From positions 1-43,856 of IMG/VR virus record IMGVR_UViG_3300026455_000022: 43,856 nucleotides of DNA. One strand, given 5' to 3'. Below are positions 1 to 7,062 of this stretch, in pieces (positions within the stretch are counted from its first letter, which is position 1; each line of letters opens with the position of its first letter). The translations under genes and the position numbers were made by a program. Under the pieces are notes generated by a model, which worked only from the letters and a program-made list of their open reading frames with translations, was not told the DNA's origin and ran no database searches. The DNA is from a virus.

Positions 1-7
1 TATCAAA

Positions 8-208
8 GTGACTTTCAAAGACCAGTGGTACAACCAGCAAGTGGACCACATCTCAGACGCTCTTCAAGAACTTCTTGTTGATGATGACCCCGCTATTGCC
101 ATCAAAGGATTAAGCGATGTTATTGCTAGCTGGGAAGACTACCACGGAAAGGAACTTGCTAAATGGAAGCGCCTCAGGGCGCTTCTGAATTGGGAAGCTG
201 GTACGTAA
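8..208 (+). CDS. Hypothetical protein, possibly 5'-partial
   Basis: I do not recognise this acidic, helical protein of 66 residues. The first usable start is a GTG at base 8, but the frame is open to the window edge, so the true start may lie upstream. It ends in TAA and overlaps the 3' end of the convergent minus-strand gene by 35 bp. The composition (many D/E/L/W, no low-complexity stretches) looks like real protein. No function can be inferred. Confidence 0.45.
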   Translation: MTFKDQWYNQQVDHISDALQELLVDDDPAIAIKGLSDVIASWEDYHGKELAKWKRLRALLNWEAGT

Positions 209-578
209 TCCTTAATTCTCCTCCCAGTGCCTTTACAGCCTCACTAGCGTCTGCTGGTGGGGCTGTTTCAATGAGGACAGACGGAACAATTGCGTCAGGA
301 AGAGGCGTCACCTTTGCTTTTGGATAAAGAGAGCGAGCTTTCTCCGCTAATGCATTTGCTTTTGTTTCTTTTTCTTCTTTCTCCCATTGCTTTACTAATA
401 CCGCCGCTTGTTCATCTACCTTTTCCATTACGATTTTAGTTTTCCATTCTGCCCAATCTGGACGGCAATACGCCATGAGCAGTTTGCACCATGGATTGAA
501 AGCAAGAGAGGGCCATTGTGAAACGGCCCAAAGTCCTGCTTCGTAGCAAAGCGCATTAAACCAACTTTGCCTGCTCAT
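174..578 (-). CDS. Hypothetical protein downstream of endolysin
   Basis: A 134-residue protein with a Trp-rich N-terminus and a long charged, probably helical middle (about residues 50-85), followed by a Pro-rich tail. Its ATG overlaps the endolysin stop codon by 4 bp (ATGA), so the two are probably translationally coupled. It is the last gene of the minus-strand lysis cluster. It has no signal peptide or transmembrane segment and does not look like a spanin. Function unknown. Confidence 0.6.
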   Translation of the reverse strand: MSRQSWFNALCYEAGLWAVSQWPSLAFNPWCKLLMAYCRPDWAEWKTKIVMEKVDEQAAVLVKQWEKEEKETKANALAEKARSLYPKAKVTPLPDAIVPSVLIETAPPADASEAVKALGGELRITYQLPNSEAP

Positions 579-1519
579 CCTTCTTGAAACACGCTGACGT
601 AAACAGTGCCTTGCTTGGTTAAAGGCAGAATCCTGTCACGTAGATCAATGTTGTGACAACGCACACAGCCATGGGTGGGGACTAGGGGTTGATTAGGCAC
701 CCATGCCCCAGGCCAACCATTGGCACTGCCACCGCCGTGGATCATAATTCCAGCGCGGCCATTGCCTGCTTCTTGATTTTCCAGTTCAATGAGATCGAAG
801 CTGTACCAGCCATAAGCCATGAGCGTGCGATCATAAGCAGGTTTATTGCCTACTTTTTCATAGTCTTTATAGACGGCGCCAATTTTATACAAACCGGGAG
901 GTGTGTCGGAATTTGTGGTTTTCCATTCAAAATCACTATATTGTCCACGAGCAAGGCATGGAATACCCCACAAAAGCTTGCCATCAGTAGAGAAAGCTTT
1001 CATAGTTTCTGCTGCATCGTTCACAATTAAATGCGAATCATTTGCTTTAAAGCCAAAATCTTGAGGGCGTTTTTTGGGGCCAATCATAGTAAATTGCGTA
1101 GTTTCTGGAGCATATTCCTTCATAAGCCTTGAAAGCTTTGCAGGATATTCTGGATCAGTGGCATACGATTGCTCTTTAAGCATGCGTGCCGCTGCGTAAC
1201 GATTGGGCGCATTATTGACGCCCTTAAATTGACGATAATCTTTGTACCATCGCGTGATTAAATATTCAATGCAAGCTGAGAGGCTAGGAAAATCAAGAAA
1301 CCCAGCCTTAATTGTCACCCATTGACCGTCGTACCATTCTTGAGTGGTAGTTCTAGTGCCATCTCCCTTGAGACCCAGATAATTATGGGTGCCAGATGTG
1401 TGCTTTCCAAAGCCACTTTCTAAGCAGCATTGAGCTGCGGCTAATTCTGGAAAACGCGCACCATGCCTACGGGCCAGAAGAAAGCACGAATCCCAGAATG
1501 CCTTGTCAGAAGCCGACAT
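575..1519 (-). CDS. Bifunctional endolysin: glucosaminidase-like plus L,D-transpeptidase (YkuD)-like domain
   Basis: A 314-residue peptidoglycan-active protein. Residues about 5-140 resemble FlgJ/LytF-type glucosaminidases: a helical start, LESGFGKH with Glu34 as the likely acid, then the NYLGLKG and Y-rich segments of that fold. Residues about 160-310 match the YkuD L,D-transpeptidase fold, with His261 in MIHGGG and the THGCVR signature (His283, Cys285, Arg287). The first domain should cut glycan strands. The second normally uses the Cys to cut or exchange peptide cross-links. It follows two small membrane genes, which fits a lysis cassette. There is no signal peptide, so a holin would be needed. 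The domain calls are strong, but lysis rather than a structural role is inferred from neighbours. Confidence 0.82.
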   Translation of the reverse strand: MSASDKAFWDSCFLLARRHGARFPELAAAQCCLESGFGKHTSGTHNYLGLKGDGTRTTTQEWYDGQWVTIKAGFLDFPSLSACIEYLITRWYKDYRQFKGVNNAPNRYAAARMLKEQSYATDPEYPAKLSRLMKEYAPETTQFTMIGPKKRPQDFGFKANDSHLIVNDAAETMKAFSTDGKLLWGIPCLARGQYSDFEWKTTNSDTPPGLYKIGAVYKDYEKVGNKPAYDRTLMAYGWYSFDLIELENQEAGNGRAGIMIHGGGSANGWPGAWVPNQPLVPTHGCVRCHNIDLRDRILPLTKQGTVYVSVFQEG

Positions 1520-1523
1520 GGCT

Positions 1524-1667
1524 TCACCCCTTGACGCGGAAAATCGACTTAAGCCCTTCCATCAGTAATTGCAGCACATTATTGCTTTTCCATGGTGAAT
1601 GATCAAGAATTTGGTCAGCAGCAGCAATAATAATGCCGCCAACAACAAACCATTCTGCACCAGACAT
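1524..1667 (-). CDS. Small membrane protein of lysis cassette
   Basis: A 47-residue protein starting MSGAEWFVVGG, with one hydrophobic helix (about residues 6-18) and then an amphipathic, C-terminally basic half. Its stop lies 4 bp from the endolysin start, between the holin-like gene and the endolysin. By size, topology and position it could be a second holin component, an antiholin or a pinholin-like protein. There is no sequence signature that decides between these. Confidence 0.6.
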   Translation of the reverse strand: MSGAEWFVVGGIIIAAADQILDHSPWKSNNVLQLLMEGLKSIFRVKG

Positions 1668-1697
1668 GGCTGATCTCCAAAGAGAATTTCTTATAGC

Positions 1698-1907
1698 CTA
1701 GCGTTCTGTTTCTAAACTGCGCACGCGACTTTCAATGCCACTCATATTATCAGTGAGAGTATTGAGTTTTTCAGTGATAGCTTCAATCTGCACTGCCACT
1801 TTGGCTTGCTGATTGCCGACAGCAATAAGCATAGCCCCCGTAGAAAGAAGCATGCCAGCCGTTATAGTGGCCACAAAGTTGGCCATGCCTTCTTTGAAAA
1901 AGTCCAT
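1698..1907 (-). CDS. Holin-like protein
   Basis: A 69-residue protein: a short N-terminal stretch (MDFFKEG), one transmembrane helix at about residues 10-31, then a hydrophilic coiled-coil tail (about 35-69) with heptad-spaced Leu/Ile/Val. One transmembrane segment with a charged coiled coil is a common phage holin architecture. It heads the minus-strand lysis run. The leader just before ATG is pyrimidine-rich (CTTCCC) with no Shine-Dalgarno site. The holin role is inferred from architecture and context. Confidence 0.6.
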   Translation of the reverse strand: MDFFKEGMANFVATITAGMLLSTGAMLIAVGNQQAKVAVQIEAITEKLNTLTDNMSGIESRVRSLETER

Positions 1908-1993
1908 GGGAAGTTCTGCAAACTTAATGTTAGCTAAAGCGCATTAATCAATAGGGGCTCGTTAGATTATTTGCAGAAAAAGTAAATAGCGCC

Positions 1994-2476
1994 ATGCATA
2001 GAGCGAATGGTCCTGATGAGCTTTTGTATTCTCTCATTGAACTTCGCCCTGGAGATGCTAGACGCCGATTTCGTAAAAGCATTTTTGAAGACTATCCGCT
2101 GCGGGGACCACTTGGACAATGCGCGTGCGCATATTGCGGACGGTGGAATGAGAAACTGACTATTGATCACATTGTGCCCAAAAGCAAAGGAGGGCCACAT
2201 TTCGCAAGGTATAATTTAGTGCCAAGTTGTAAGGCCTGTAATCTTTTAAAAGGAGCAGAGCCAATCTTTGAATGGTGGCGCCCCCAGCAGTTTTGGGCTG
2301 AGAAACGAGAAGAACTTCTTCTCTCATGGGTGCATCACAATAGCTTTGTCAGTGCCCATACTTCCTTGCAAGATATTGAAGCTTTTGCAGAAGAGCGCGA
2401 CTATTACATTCCACCGTCAAAAGAAGAAGCCCCCATTTCTGGGGGCTTTTGTTATACAGAATGGCAGGCAGCTTAG
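1994..2476 (+). CDS. HNH endonuclease
   Basis: A 160-residue protein with a clear HNH core at about residues 45-90: a CAYC zinc knuckle, the catalytic segment LTIDHIVPKSKGG, an Asn, and the second knuckle CKAC followed by NLLKG. This is the free-standing HNH type common in cyanophages, either a homing endonuclease or a packaging-related nickase. It stands alone on the plus strand between two minus-strand blocks, which is typical of a mobile HNH gene. Its last codons contain a terminator hairpin. Confidence 0.85.
   Translation: MHRANGPDELLYSLIELRPGDARRRFRKSIFEDYPLRGPLGQCACAYCGRWNEKLTIDHIVPKSKGGPHFARYNLVPSCKACNLLKGAEPIFEWWRPQQFWAEKREELLLSWVHHNSFVSAHTSLQDIEAFAEERDYYIPPSKEEAPISGGFCYTEWQAA
2427..2452. 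terminator. Terminator hairpin inside HNH coding sequence
   Basis: GCCCCC (2429-2434), a 6-nt loop, GGGGGC (2441-2446), then TTTT. It lies within the last ten codons of the plus-strand HNH gene. Because the stem is symmetric it could also act weakly for the convergent minus-strand transcript. Confidence 0.7.
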
Positions 2477-2478
2477 GG

Positions 2479-2859
2479 CTAGTCGATTGGACTAAAAATA
2501 TCTCCTGAATTTGCTGCTGGCATTGGAAGATCAAAGCGTACACCTGGAATAGGGCAAACGCCATCTTTGCAACCATTGTCAATATTATTTTCAATGGCAG
2601 CAAGAGCTTCGCGTTCTTGATCAGTTTCTAAGGCAAAGATGAGCTGACCAAGATACCACTTAGCTTTCTCTAAATCTTCTAAGCCATTCTTTTGTTCATA
2701 ACGCCAAACATATTTCAGAATGTTGCCTTTCAGGAAGCCGCGAAACGCTTCGGGCGTCATGCTTGCTTCCATGGCTTCAATTGCTTCTAAGCCACCGCTG
2801 GCATAATGAATAGGGCGCTCTACTGGATGGAAGGCTTCAGGAGCTTGTTCAAAAGGCAT
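2479..2859 (-). CDS. DUF3310-family protein
   Basis: A 126-residue protein with the DUF3310 pattern: HYASGGLEAIEAMEA, GFLKGNILKYVWRYE, then KNGLEDLEKAKWYL. This family is widespread in phages near nucleotide-metabolism genes and is sometimes labelled a nucleotide kinase on weak grounds. Its biochemical role is uncertain. I place the start at ATG 2859, because the longer frame upstream simply reads through the end of thyX. A GAGG motif precedes this ATG by about 9 nt, and the start overlaps the thyX stop, which implies coupling. Confidence 0.8.
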   Translation of the reverse strand: MPFEQAPEAFHPVERPIHYASGGLEAIEAMEASMTPEAFRGFLKGNILKYVWRYEQKNGLEDLEKAKWYLGQLIFALETDQEREALAAIENNIDNGCKDGVCPIPGVRFDLPMPAANSGDIFSPID

Positions 2860-3568
2860 TACCATTTTCCTCAAATGCTTGGAATGCTTCTTTAAAGAGG
2901 GGGCGGGCCAACGTGGCCAGTGCTTGAGCATAACATTGGATTTCGTTTTGCGCATCAGGCTTGTCGCGCAATGAAAGGAAATGCAGAAGGGCTTGCAAAC
3001 TACAAGTCCAGGTGAAGCTGGTGTATGTGCTCATGGGCAGAATGCCACGGGCCTGCTCTTTGCTTACGCCTAGCGTCAGGAGGGCCTTGTAAGCCTGCTT
3101 CGCCTGCTCTAGAGACTTGGCATATTCAATCATGGCCACGTGATTCATGGAGGGCTCTAGAGGTCCAGCAGAGGCTTGCTTATTGCTTGCGCTTTGCTGC
3201 CTGAACTCACGAGGCATGTAGTAAATTTCGTCATCTGCTTCGCAGTAACGAAAGCTTTTCTCATTCCAACCAAGCTGGTCATTCGCATAGGTGCCACCAA
3301 TCACATGCTTCCACCATTGCCGAGCAATAAATAGCGGAGCTTTCACTTGCCATTTCGTGACAACGCCTCTGAAGGGGCTGGTGTGCTGATGCTTTACCAA
3401 ATAGTTAAGAAGCTTCTGATCCTTATCAGTCCATTCAAAAGAGGCCTGATCGAAAGACTGCCGCGCATCACAAACGATGTCAAGCGAAGTTCCCATCCAA
3501 TCGATGAGCCTGACAAAGCTAATACCGTCACAGAGGGGATCAATGGTTTGCAGCGGAGAAGAAGTCAT
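2849..3568 (-). CDS. thyX: Flavin-dependent thymidylate synthase ThyX
   Basis: A 239-residue ThyX homologue, which makes dTMP from dUMP using methylenetetrahydrofolate, FAD and NADPH. The N-terminus has the family hallmark VRLIDWMGTSLDIVCDARQSF. The signature region is FIARQWWKH followed, after a short insertion, by NEKSFRY, in place of the usual RHRxxSxNExSxRY. The first Arg/His pair is altered (QWWKH), a divergence seen by eye whose effect I cannot judge. It lies in a minus-strand operon between DUF3310 and a small unknown gene, overlapping both. The Dcd-like deaminase at 4576 fits the same dTTP-supply pathway. Confidence 0.85.
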   Translation of the reverse strand: MTSSPLQTIDPLCDGISFVRLIDWMGTSLDIVCDARQSFDQASFEWTDKDQKLLNYLVKHQHTSPFRGVVTKWQVKAPLFIARQWWKHVIGGTYANDQLGWNEKSFRYCEADDEIYYMPREFRQQSASNKQASAGPLEPSMNHVAMIEYAKSLEQAKQAYKALLTLGVSKEQARGILPMSTYTSFTWTCSLQALLHFLSLRDKPDAQNEIQCYAQALATLARPLFKEAFQAFEENGNAF

Positions 3569-3869
3569 GAACTAAAAGAAAAGGACGCAGCCTCTGGAAA
3601 CCAATGATAGGCGCCACCTTTGTTTCTGCATGCCAAATAATGCGAGCTTTCGTTTGTTTTCCATCTTTCACGATGGCGGCAATAGTGCCGATCAGGCTAG
3701 TGGGCATCCAGCCAGCAGCCGTGGGCTGAACGTAGACAACGGTTTGTCCAGTGTCCCAAGTGTGGGAAGTTGGTGTGGATGGAAGCTTTCGGAAGGAAGC
3801 CGCACCTAATTTTTCGGCCTTCCTCCCATCATCCACTGGATAAACAAACTGCCTGCCTTTATGCTGCAT
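3540..3869 (-). CDS. Hypothetical protein with small beta-barrel look
   Basis: A 109-residue protein. The centre (TVVYVQPTAAGW, then GTIAAIVKDGKQTKARIIW) has the alternating beta pattern of a small SH3-like barrel, and nothing more specific. It is the first gene of the thyX run and overlaps thyX by 29 bp. It starts divergently from the gene at 3900, with only 30 bp between the two starts. Function unknown. Confidence 0.6.
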   Translation of the reverse strand: MQHKGRQFVYPVDDGRKAEKLGAASFRKLPSTPTSHTWDTGQTVVYVQPTAAGWMPTSLIGTIAAIVKDGKQTKARIIWHAETKVAPIIGFQRLRPFLLVHDFFSAANH

Positions 3870-3899
3870 CGCTAGGCTAAAGCAAACGACAGAGGAACA

Positions 3900-4277
3900 A
3901 TGTCAAGGATGTTTTCTGTTCCAGTAGGATTAAGCTACAACGGAAAAGAATGTATTGCTGCCATGGGGCCTTTTGAGCGAAGCATGGAAAGGGATTTTGC
4001 CCTTGTAGCCAATAAGAAAGCTTTAGCAGAATGTGATGACATTGATAAGCTTCGGGAAGTAGCCTGTACCATGATGGAAGGCTGGAGCAATATGCAAGAA
4101 GCCGTCACTGCATTGGTGAAAGAAAATCTTGAGCTGCGTCAAGCCATGCAAATGCAACAAATGGATTTAGAAGCCGCAGATCAGCTCCTTGGCGAAGCAG
4201 GAGAAGCCATTAAGACATTCGTAGAACAGCAGCAATCTTCTCAAGCCAGGCGATTTCTTTGGCCGTTTGGGAAGTAA
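3900..4277 (+). CDS. Coiled-coil hypothetical protein
   Basis: A 125-residue protein. The N-terminal 45 residues have mixed structure, and the rest (about 50-115) is a strongly heptad-patterned helix, LVKENLELRQAMQMQQMDLEAADQLL. AGGA precedes ATG by about 5 nt. It is a lone plus-strand gene, and its 3' end overlaps the convergent nuclease gene by 68 bp. I do not recognise the family. Confidence 0.6.
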   Translation: MSRMFSVPVGLSYNGKECIAAMGPFERSMERDFALVANKKALAECDDIDKLREVACTMMEGWSNMQEAVTALVKENLELRQAMQMQQMDLEAADQLLGEAGEAIKTFVEQQQSSQARRFLWPFGK

Positions 4278-4572
4278 GTAGAAATACTTTCCAGCCACAC
4301 ATCATGGCAAGGTTAAATTTTCTGGCGTCTCGTTCGTAGCCAGAGCCAGTAACATGACGGCCACGATTAAAAGTGCCACCTTGTATTTCAATGAGAGAGC
4401 GAGAAGGAAGATGTGCAAAATCGGCCCTGTAACGCTTTGATCGTTTACTTTTGGCGTAGCGCTCTTGAAAATCAGCTTCCCAAGCCTCTACATCGCTGAA
4501 TTCCCTGATCAATGAGAGATCGGGATAATGAGCCTGCCAAAGCCCGAGAAACTGATCTTCTAATGCGCTCAC
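4210..4572 (-). CDS. PD-(D/E)XK-type nuclease-like protein
   Basis: A 120-residue protein. YRADFAHLP followed by SLIEIQGG gives the D...ExQ spacing of a restriction-endonuclease fold. GYERDARKFNLAMMCGWKVFLLT is the helix-strand segment that follows in Vsr/DUF559-like nucleases. It ends convergently over the gene at 3900 and lies 3 bp downstream of the Dcd-like gene. It may take part in DNA repair, junction processing or host-DNA degradation. The fold is inferred from motif spacing, and the Gln in place of Lys leaves activity uncertain. Confidence 0.6.
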   Translation of the reverse strand: MSALEDQFLGLWQAHYPDLSLIREFSDVEAWEADFQERYAKSKRSKRYRADFAHLPSRSLIEIQGGTFNRGRHVTGSGYERDARKFNLAMMCGWKVFLLTSQTAKEIAWLEKIAAVLRMS

Positions 4573-4575
4573 GAG

Positions 4576-5160
4576 CTATACAGCAGCAAAAGCTACTTTA
4601 GCTCCTTGATTTTGATATTTACCATCGCCATAAGCGCTGGCCACATCGTTTTCCAGCTTCACGAACATCACTTGAACGATGCCTTCATTGGCATAGATGC
4701 GACATGGAAAAGCCAGGGGATTGACAATACAAATAGTGAGATGGCCAGACCAGCCAGGCTCAATTGGCGTAACGTTAATGATTGTGCCTTGACGAGCATA
4801 CGTTGACTTCCCATCTGTGATGCCCATCACATTGTTGGGCATTGAGATGCGCTCAAGGCTAACGCCTAATGCATAGGAAAAAGGCGGAAGAACGAAGAAG
4901 GTGGAGCCATTTTCCTGAACTGGCTTAGCTTCATACATCAAGCTGGCATTGAAGCTCTTCACGTCTAGAGCTTCTAGTTCTTTGTTGTTATTGATGACCA
5001 TGAAGCCTTCAGGAGAAAGGCGCAGGTCATAACCAGCATGGGATAGGCCGTAAGACAATGCTTTCGTGCCATTGTCCAGCTCGCGACGCTTCTCTCCCGT
5101 GAAAGGAAAGATAATGTCATTTTCAGCAAGAATGCTGATTTGCTTGTCGTTGAGGAGCAT
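4576..5160 (-). CDS. dcd: dCTP deaminase / dUTPase-family protein
   Basis: A 194-residue protein of the trimeric dCTP deaminase/dUTPase fold, which makes dUTP (or dUMP) for thymidylate synthesis by ThyX. Visible motifs are LSYGLSHAGYDLRL near the N-terminus, GKSTYARQG (the helix bearing the catalytic Ser/Arg), INVTPIEPGWSGHLT with the Glu-Pro-Gly-Trp-Ser-Gly core, and YGDGKYQNQ at the end. The length matches Dcd. Whether it is mono- or bifunctional cannot be read from sequence. It shares the minus-strand run with the nuclease-like gene. Confidence 0.85.
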   Translation of the reverse strand: MLLNDKQISILAENDIIFPFTGEKRRELDNGTKALSYGLSHAGYDLRLSPEGFMVINNNKELEALDVKSFNASLMYEAKPVQENGSTFFVLPPFSYALGVSLERISMPNNVMGITDGKSTYARQGTIINVTPIEPGWSGHLTICIVNPLAFPCRIYANEGIVQVMFVKLENDVASAYGDGKYQNQGAKVAFAAV

Positions 5161-5210
5161 GAAAGAAAAGGGGCGTTGCCGCCCCCAAGAAACAACGATG
5201 GAAGAAAACT

Positions 5211-5495
5211 TCAGAACAAATCGTCGTTAGACGAGGACGATGCGAAGCTGCCGCTTGCGCTCTCGCCGTTCTGCCAGAAGGAAGAATAAGCCTTGGGGCT
5301 GTTTTCCATCTTGTTGACAGTCACTTGCCCCTTGAAATGAGGGGCAGTGTCCTTGTCACGCTTGTCGTTGTTCCACAGTGCCACGCGGAAGCTGTAATTT
5401 CCTTGTGCATTGGGACCAGCCTTTTTGGCTGCATTCAGAATGTCGGGGGTGAGATCGACAGTGCCGCTGAAAACGGGAAGATTGCCAGAGGGCAT
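5211..5495 (-). CDS. Putative single-strand DNA-binding protein with acidic tail
   Basis: A 94-residue protein: a beta-rich body (FSGTVDLTP, NYSFRVALWNNDKRD, HFKGQVTVN), then a Gly/Ser linker and an acidic-aromatic tip ending NDDLF. A flexible linker with such a tip is the hallmark of SSB proteins, which recruit partners through it. The body is shorter than a classical OB fold. It lies beside the exonuclease gene and has its own promoter-like sequence and a GAGG site. The SSB role is inferred from tail and context. Confidence 0.5.
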   Translation of the reverse strand: MPSGNLPVFSGTVDLTPDILNAAKKAGPNAQGNYSFRVALWNNDKRDKDTAPHFKGQVTVNKMENSPKAYSSFWQNGESASGSFASSSSNDDLF

Positions 5496-5542
5496 GTAGT
5501 GTTCCTCAGAAGGAGAGTGGTCGGCCCTGGACGGGCTCCCTA

Positions 5543-5570
5543 AGCATAGTCACAAAACTTAATGAATCAA
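5543..5570 (-). promoter_or_regulatory. Sigma70-like promoter for the SSB-like gene
   Basis: On the minus strand, TTGATT (5565-5570) and TATGCT (5543-5548) are separated by 16 nt. The start of the SSB-like gene lies about 48 nt downstream. The -35 overlaps the stop codon of the exonuclease gene, so this would be an internal promoter of the minus-strand block. Confidence 0.45.
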
Positions 5571-6331
5571 GCTCCCCTATCCATAGAAATGGTTAAGGGG
5601 CGTCCGCCGGGATAATGCTCAAAGAAGAACTGCTGCGTCTTCTGTGCCATCACTCCTGCCTGCATGGCGAGGTCAGCGCCGTCAAGGCTGATAATTTGAG
5701 CTTCCTGGCCTTGATCAGTGTCTGGATCGTAAATAGCAATGGCGCAATGCGCCTCGCTGATCTCAATGCCATACATCTGTTCAATGGCCTGGGAATAAGC
5801 TCCGAGCTGCATCCGGTAGTCACCTAGTTGCGTGTCGGGCTTTTGCTTAAAGCTGGTCTTCCAATCGAGCAGCGCCGTTTTGCCATTGGCCATGGTGGCC
5901 AGCATGTCGAACGTGCCGGAGTAGCCAGTTTCAGTGGAGGGGCAATACCATGCGATGGCACTTTCCACCAACAAGGGGCTGGCTATGCCTGTGAGGAAGT
6001 TGGCAATGCTATCGAAATAGGGAACGAACAATGGATGGGAATCCAAATGGCAGTTAATGTCTTCGCCGTTCCAGAAATCTTCTAGGACGCCATGAAGCCA
6101 ATTGCCACGTTCTACGGCAGAGCGTGTGCGGCGATTTGCCTCTTCATCCCCGACTTTCTTTCGCCAGTTCATGAGCGCCGCAATCTTGCCAGGCGGCGAA
6201 CACGCGCTCGCAATAGTCGTCACAGAGGGCAAAACAATGCCTTCTGGGGCATTCGGAAAATCGTTTAAGACGTAATAACGACGGCGATTGATCTGCAGTC
6301 GATTGGGTTCGTACCGAGGAAGAGAAGGCAT
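5567..6331 (-). CDS. PD-(D/E)XK exonuclease (RecB/Cas4-like)
   Basis: A 254-residue protein. VERGNWLHGVLEDFW is the motif I helix of RecB-like nucleases. GYSGTFDMLA, then TALLDWKTS, gives the catalytic D...DxK. QLGAYSQAIE is the conserved QxxxY helix. Such enzymes in phages are exonucleases paired with annealing proteins, and the DUF1071-type protein at 7063 is in the same transcription unit. I chose ATG 6331 because the upstream frame only reads the previous gene's tail. The leader is pyrimidine-rich (CCCTTTC), without a Shine-Dalgarno site. Confidence 0.8.
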   Translation of the reverse strand: MPSLPRYEPNRLQINRRRYYVLNDFPNAPEGIVLPSVTTIASACSPPGKIAALMNWRKKVGDEEANRRTRSAVERGNWLHGVLEDFWNGEDINCHLDSHPLFVPYFDSIANFLTGIASPLLVESAIAWYCPSTETGYSGTFDMLATMANGKTALLDWKTSFKQKPDTQLGDYRMQLGAYSQAIEQMYGIEISEAHCAIAIYDPDTDQGQEAQIISLDGADLAMQAGVMAQKTQQFFFEHYPGGRPLTISMDRGA

Positions 6332-6366
6332 CGAAAGGGCGTCGAGACATAGATCGTAACAGGGCA

Positions 6367-6690
6367 CTATTTTTCGTTTATGTCCCAGAAATAATCGCAG
6401 CCTTCTTCCGTACAAGGCGGCGTTGCAAAATAACTTTGGAAGCGATCAGGGGGCGCCATGTAACGCCAGCAATTTTCCTTGACAAGGCATTCGTCGCCAT
6501 TACACATTGCAATATCAGGCATGAGAATAGTTCGTGCAGTTTGATAAAGGAAAGTGCGATCAGCCAGAGGATGTTCAGCAATAGCGTGCAAAATAGCAGC
6601 AATACGACGGTCACTGCTAAGCGTGTCGTCAGGAAAGCTCCAGAATGCTTCATGGCAGGAATCAAGCAATGAACGATGATTTATCGCCAT
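6367..6690 (-). CDS. Cysteine-cluster small protein
   Basis: A 107-residue protein. The C-terminal 45 residues carry CNGDECLVKENCWRY, then SYFATPPC and EEGCDYF: five Cys spaced like a metal-binding site, with conserved-looking Trp/Tyr/Phe. Similar Cys-cluster proteins are common in cyanophages, with unknown function. The start at ATG 6690 is a judgement, because the longer frame overlaps the upstream gene heavily and encodes an unlikely hydrophobic lead. Confidence 0.6.
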   Translation of the reverse strand: MAINHRSLLDSCHEAFWSFPDDTLSSDRRIAAILHAIAEHPLADRTFLYQTARTILMPDIAMCNGDECLVKENCWRYMAPPDRFQSYFATPPCTEEGCDYFWDINEK

Positions 6691-6874
6691 CTTTTGCATA
6701 GTCGTAATATTCTTCTGCTGCCTGATGGAAACAGTCAGCGACAGTGCCTTCAGTGAAACCAGCAGAAAGAAGAAACTGCTTGAAATGAATAACAATATCT
6801 GGGCAAAATACTCCCGAAAAGGAATAACTCACTTGAACACTGCCTTCATCTAGCTTGAAGACGTAATTACTCAT
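6662..6874 (-). CDS. Hypothetical protein
   Basis: A 70-residue protein starting MSNYVFKLDEG. The ATG at 6874 overlaps the stop of the upstream small membrane gene by 4 bp (ATGA), which supports this start over the longer frame. A beta-rich N-half (VQVSYSFSG) is followed by a helical C-half ending YYDYAKDGDKSSF. Family not recognised. Confidence 0.6.
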   Translation of the reverse strand: MSNYVFKLDEGSVQVSYSFSGVFCPDIVIHFKQFLLSAGFTEGTVADCFHQAAEEYYDYAKDGDKSSFIA

Positions 6875-7005
6875 GGCAGGATCCAGCTCACGATCAAGAT
6901 AATGGTCCATGCAATCAAGACTGCAGCAAAGGAAACAAGAAGGAAAAGGCCAAGCGGATCATTCGCTAAAAAGTCTGGGAGGAAGGCAATTAAGGGGGCT
7001 GTCAT
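6871..7005 (-). CDS. Small single-pass membrane protein
   Basis: A 44-residue protein starting MTAPLIAFLPDFL. From residue 18 onward it is almost wholly hydrophobic, making one long transmembrane helix and ending WILP. It is coupled by ATGA overlap to the next gene. This is a typical orphan phage membrane peptide of unknown target. Confidence 0.6.
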   Translation of the reverse strand: MTAPLIAFLPDFLANDPLGLFLLVSFAAVLIAWTIILIVSWILP

Positions 7006-7062
7006 TTTCAGAGAGGCAGATGGTTCCAGCAAAGGCCCGCGCAAAGCGGGCCGCTGCTAGAT

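Noticed and set aside
1994-2476. HNH gene inside a group I intron
   Set aside because: It does not interrupt any recognisable gene and no intron-like flanks were seen.
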